From an uncultured Candidatus Altimarinota bacterium (lineage in GTDB: Bacteria; Patescibacteriota; Gracilibacteria; BD1-5; UBA2023), in NCBI GenBank assembly GCA_938036655.1, contig CALHQS010000083.1:1-9067 (forward strand): a DNA stretch of 9,067 nt, in the 5' to 3' direction. Shown here piece after piece: positions 6,637-9,067 of the stretch; the first letter of the stretch is position 1, and every line of letters begins with the position of its first letter. The notes under the pieces are model-generated. The model searched no databases. It was not told where the DNA came from and was given only the letters and a program-made list of their open reading frames with translations. The translations under genes were made by a program, and so were the position numbers.

Positions 6637-6718
6637 GTGTGGAAAATTTTTAAAAATCAAAAAAGAAAAAATCTGAAATAAAATTTTGAAAAATGAGAAA
6701 ATTTCGCGAGAAAAATTT

Positions 6719-6746
6719 TTGAAAAATTTGAAAAAATCTCTACAAT
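6719..6746 (+). promoter_or_regulatory. Predicted promoter of dnaE
   Basis: TTGAAA (6719-6724), a 16-bp spacer and TACAAT (6741-6746). The predicted leader before ATG 6771 is under 20 nt and has no Shine-Dalgarno. The surroundings are runs of A and T, so the -35 could be chance. Confidence 0.5.
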
Positions 6747-6770
6747 GAAGCCATTAAAAATTTTGAAAAT

Positions 6771-9067
6771 ATGAGTTTTGTTCATCTGCATACACACACG
6801 CATTATACCTTTCAGCAAGCGCTCGGTAAGCCAAAAGGACTCGCCAAACGCGCGAAAGAATTGGGACAAACAGCGATTGCCATTACGGACGCTGGAAACC
6901 TCTATGGCGCGTTCGAATTTTATGTTGCGTGTAAAGAAGAGGGAATTAAGCCGATTGTTGGTGTGGAATTTTTGATTTCCAAAAAATGACGAACCAATCG
7001 TGATAAAGACAACGAAATTTTTGAAATTGTACTGCTCGCCAAGAATGAACAAGGTTACCGAAACCTAATCCAGCTCGTGACAATTTCTCAGATTGAAGGA
7101 TTTTGGAATGGAAAACCGCGAATTGATTTTGAAATTTTGGAGCAATATGCCAATAATCTTGTGGCGCTTTCTGGCTCAATGTATGGCGAAATCGGCCAGG
7201 CGATTATCACGGGACGCGACGAAAATTATATTTTGGAACGCGTGCGATATTATCAGAAAATCTTTGGCGTAGAAAATTATTTTTTGGAAATTGAAGAACA
7301 TCCAGATCGTCCGATGCAGCCGCGAATCAATGAGACAATTATCGCGATTGCCAAGCGAAATAATCTCGAAATTGTGGGAACGAATAATTGTTATTATCAG
7401 ACAATTGACGACGCCGAGGTGCAAGATATGATGTCGGCGGTGGCGGCGGGGAGGGAACTGGATGATCCAGACCGAACGACGCTCATGGATGGGGATTATT
7501 CTGTGCGCCCAAGTCGCGAGATGGAGGAACTTTTTGTGTACGCACCAAAAGCATACGAAAATGCAGCAAAGATTGCCGAAATGATCGATTTGCACATTGA
7601 ATATGGTGATTACAAAATTCCAATTTTTCCGCTTTCTGATGAGGAAGAAGTACAATTTGCTCAGTATCAAAATTTTGTCGACGAATACAATGCGATGCAC
7701 GAAGACAAGCTCAAAAAATTCCAGGCGGAAGAATGGCTTTTGCGTGTACTTTGTATCAATGGCCTCAATTTTCGATACGATTTTGGACTTGATGATGAGA
7801 AAAAACGCGTTTTGCTCGGAAAATTAGAAACACCACCAATTACCAAGAAACTGACCGATATTTCCGTGGAAGAACTTCATGAAATCGCGGAAAGCTATTA
7901 TAACGACGACAAGAAAAAATTGCTTGAAACCATGAATGAAAAGCAACTCGAAATCGTCGCACGCCTTGAATATGAGCTCACCGTGGTGAATATTATGGGA
8001 TTTAATGGATATTTTTGTATCGTGTCGGATTTTATCCGTTATGGAAAAAATAATGGCGTGCCAGTAGGTCCAGGTCGTGGTTCAGCGGCTGGAGCACTCT
8101 TGGCATATTTGTCAGGAATTACCGATATTGACCCGCTTCGTTATGGATTACTTTTTGAGCGTTTTTTAAATCCATCTCGCGTATCAATGCCCGATATTGA
8201 TGTGGATTTTTCTGACGAATGACGCGACCAAGTATTGACCTATGTTCGCGAAAAATACGGAAAAGATCGCGTAACGCAGGTGTGTACATTTGGAACACTC
8301 GCGGCTCGTGCTGCCGTGAAAGATGCTGGACGCGCACTGGGAATTCCATTTTCTGAAATGAATGATGTCGCGAAACTTATTCCATCTCGCCCAGGAATTA
8401 GCCTTCAGGAAGCCATTGAAGAATCACCAGAATTTAAAAAATATTATGAAGAGGAAAATGGTCGCTACCAAAAAACAATTCAGTCAGCACTTCGTCTTGA
8501 AGGAACAGTGCGCCAACTCGGCGTGCACGCATGTGCGGTAATCATCGCACCAGAACCAATGACACATTTTTGTCCATTGCAGCCACCTCCAAAAGATCCA
8601 ACTACCACAGTAACACAATTTTCCGCAGGCCCACTCGAAGAATTGGGGCTTCTCAAAATGGATTTCCTTGGACTTCGAAACCTCACTATCCTGGATCGTG
8701 CCCTCAAAATCGTAAAAGATGTGCACGGCGTTGACATCAATTTGCTCAAAATTGATTATGAAGATCCCAAAGTTTTGGCGCTTTTTTGAGAAGGTGATAT
8801 GACGGGAGTTTTTCAGTTTGAATCAACAGGAATGCGACGCTATCTCAAAGAATTGAAACCATCAAGTTTTGAAGATCTCATTGCGATGGTTTCGCTGTAT
8901 CGACCAGGTCCGCTGCAATATATTCCAGAATTTATTGATCGAAAATTTGGACGAAAAGTCGTAGAATATCCACATCCATCACTGGAAGAAATTTTGAAGC
9001 CAACATACGGAATTGCGGTCTATCAGGAGCAAATTATGCAGCTCGTGCAGGCATTCGCAGGATTTTC
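6771..9067 (+). CDS. dnaE: DNA polymerase III alpha subunit, N-terminal part (cut by window edge)
   Basis: The replicative polymerase catalytic subunit; 765 codons are visible and the gene continues beyond the edge. TGA is read as Gly at 6987-6989 (codon 73), 8220-8222 (484) and 8787-8789 (673). A PHP domain (1 to about 270) opens with HLHTHTHY. The palm has GPGRGS (433-438) and PDIDVDF (474-480) with catalytic D477 and D479, and the third Asp, D631, in KMDFLGLRNL. GVHAC (584-588), VFQFES and YRPGPL follow, all typical of DnaE rather than PolC. Codon 484 sits where many DnaE proteins have Gly before Arg-Asp (SDE-x-RDQV), which supports TGA = Gly. In the PHP domain the usual TDHGN is TDAGN (A41) and the usual NDxHY is NNCYY (205-209), so metal ligands are missing and nuclease activity is doubtful. 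ATG 6771 fits the family N-terminus. Confidence 0.96.

Noticed and set aside
7176..7700. A 174-codon minus-strand reading frame inside dnaE
   Set aside because: It is a shadow of the conserved polymerase frame with no start signals or recognisable motifs. The same applies to minus-strand frames at 30-473, 5640-5903 and 6117-6530.
502..8789. TGA read as tryptophan (code 4)
   Set aside because: Trp is already encoded by TGG in these genes. The DnaE position after SDE is commonly Gly or a basic residue, not Trp, and several other sites sit in glycine-rich turns.
1..9067. CRISPR array, insertion sequence or attachment site
   Set aside because: No regularly spaced repeats, transposase motifs or long terminal inverted repeats were seen. 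Repeats are limited to terminators, the Gln tract and the paralog cassette.

Overview
The window reads as part of a bacterial genome that uses a non-standard code. Several genes run straight through in-frame TGA while homology continues on both sides, and TAA or TAG act as the real stops. TGA sits at a position usually occupied by Gly (from memory of the family) just after the DnaE PDIDVDF motif, and ordinary TGG-encoded Trp is present. TGA = Gly (translation table 25) is therefore the best reading. That points to the candidate phyla Absconditabacteria (SR1) or Gracilibacteria (BD1-5/GN02). The AT-rich sequence and tight spacing fit, but the two phyla cannot be separated from this window.

Layout. 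16-1035 (+) is a BatA/BatB-like von Willebrand factor A membrane protein with two TGA codons, probably downstream in an operon entering from the left. It converges on 1056-3551 (-), an 831-residue membrane protein of five transmembrane-hairpin plus bacterial-PH (bPH_2/DUF304-like) modules with four TGA codons; both ends share one terminator. A divergent promoter region (3552-3660) separates it from 3661-4467 (+), a membrane-anchored M48-family zinc metalloprotease. Two small paralogous genes follow on the minus strand (about 4497-4728 and 4823-5080). Each has its own strong promoter, strong Shine-Dalgarno and the same 11-base element at the predicted mRNA 5' end. A 262-base AT-rich region with small hairpins precedes a DEAD-box RNA helicase (5343-6614, +). 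The window ends in the first 765 codons of dnaE (6771 to the edge, +), with three TGA codons.

The genes do not form one pathway. The VWA, bPH and M48 proteins are envelope-associated, while the helicase and DnaE are housekeeping functions. Shared signatures are stop codons overlapping or enclosed by terminator hairpins, A-tract/stem/T-tract bidirectional terminators, and candidate sigma70-type promoters mostly with 16-bp spacers. Only the two small genes combine a near-consensus promoter with a strong ribosome binding site.

The most unusual items are the recoded TGA codons, the duplicated small-gene cassette with its conserved 5' element, the apparent +1 frame problem at the end of the distal small gene, and the five-module bPH protein.
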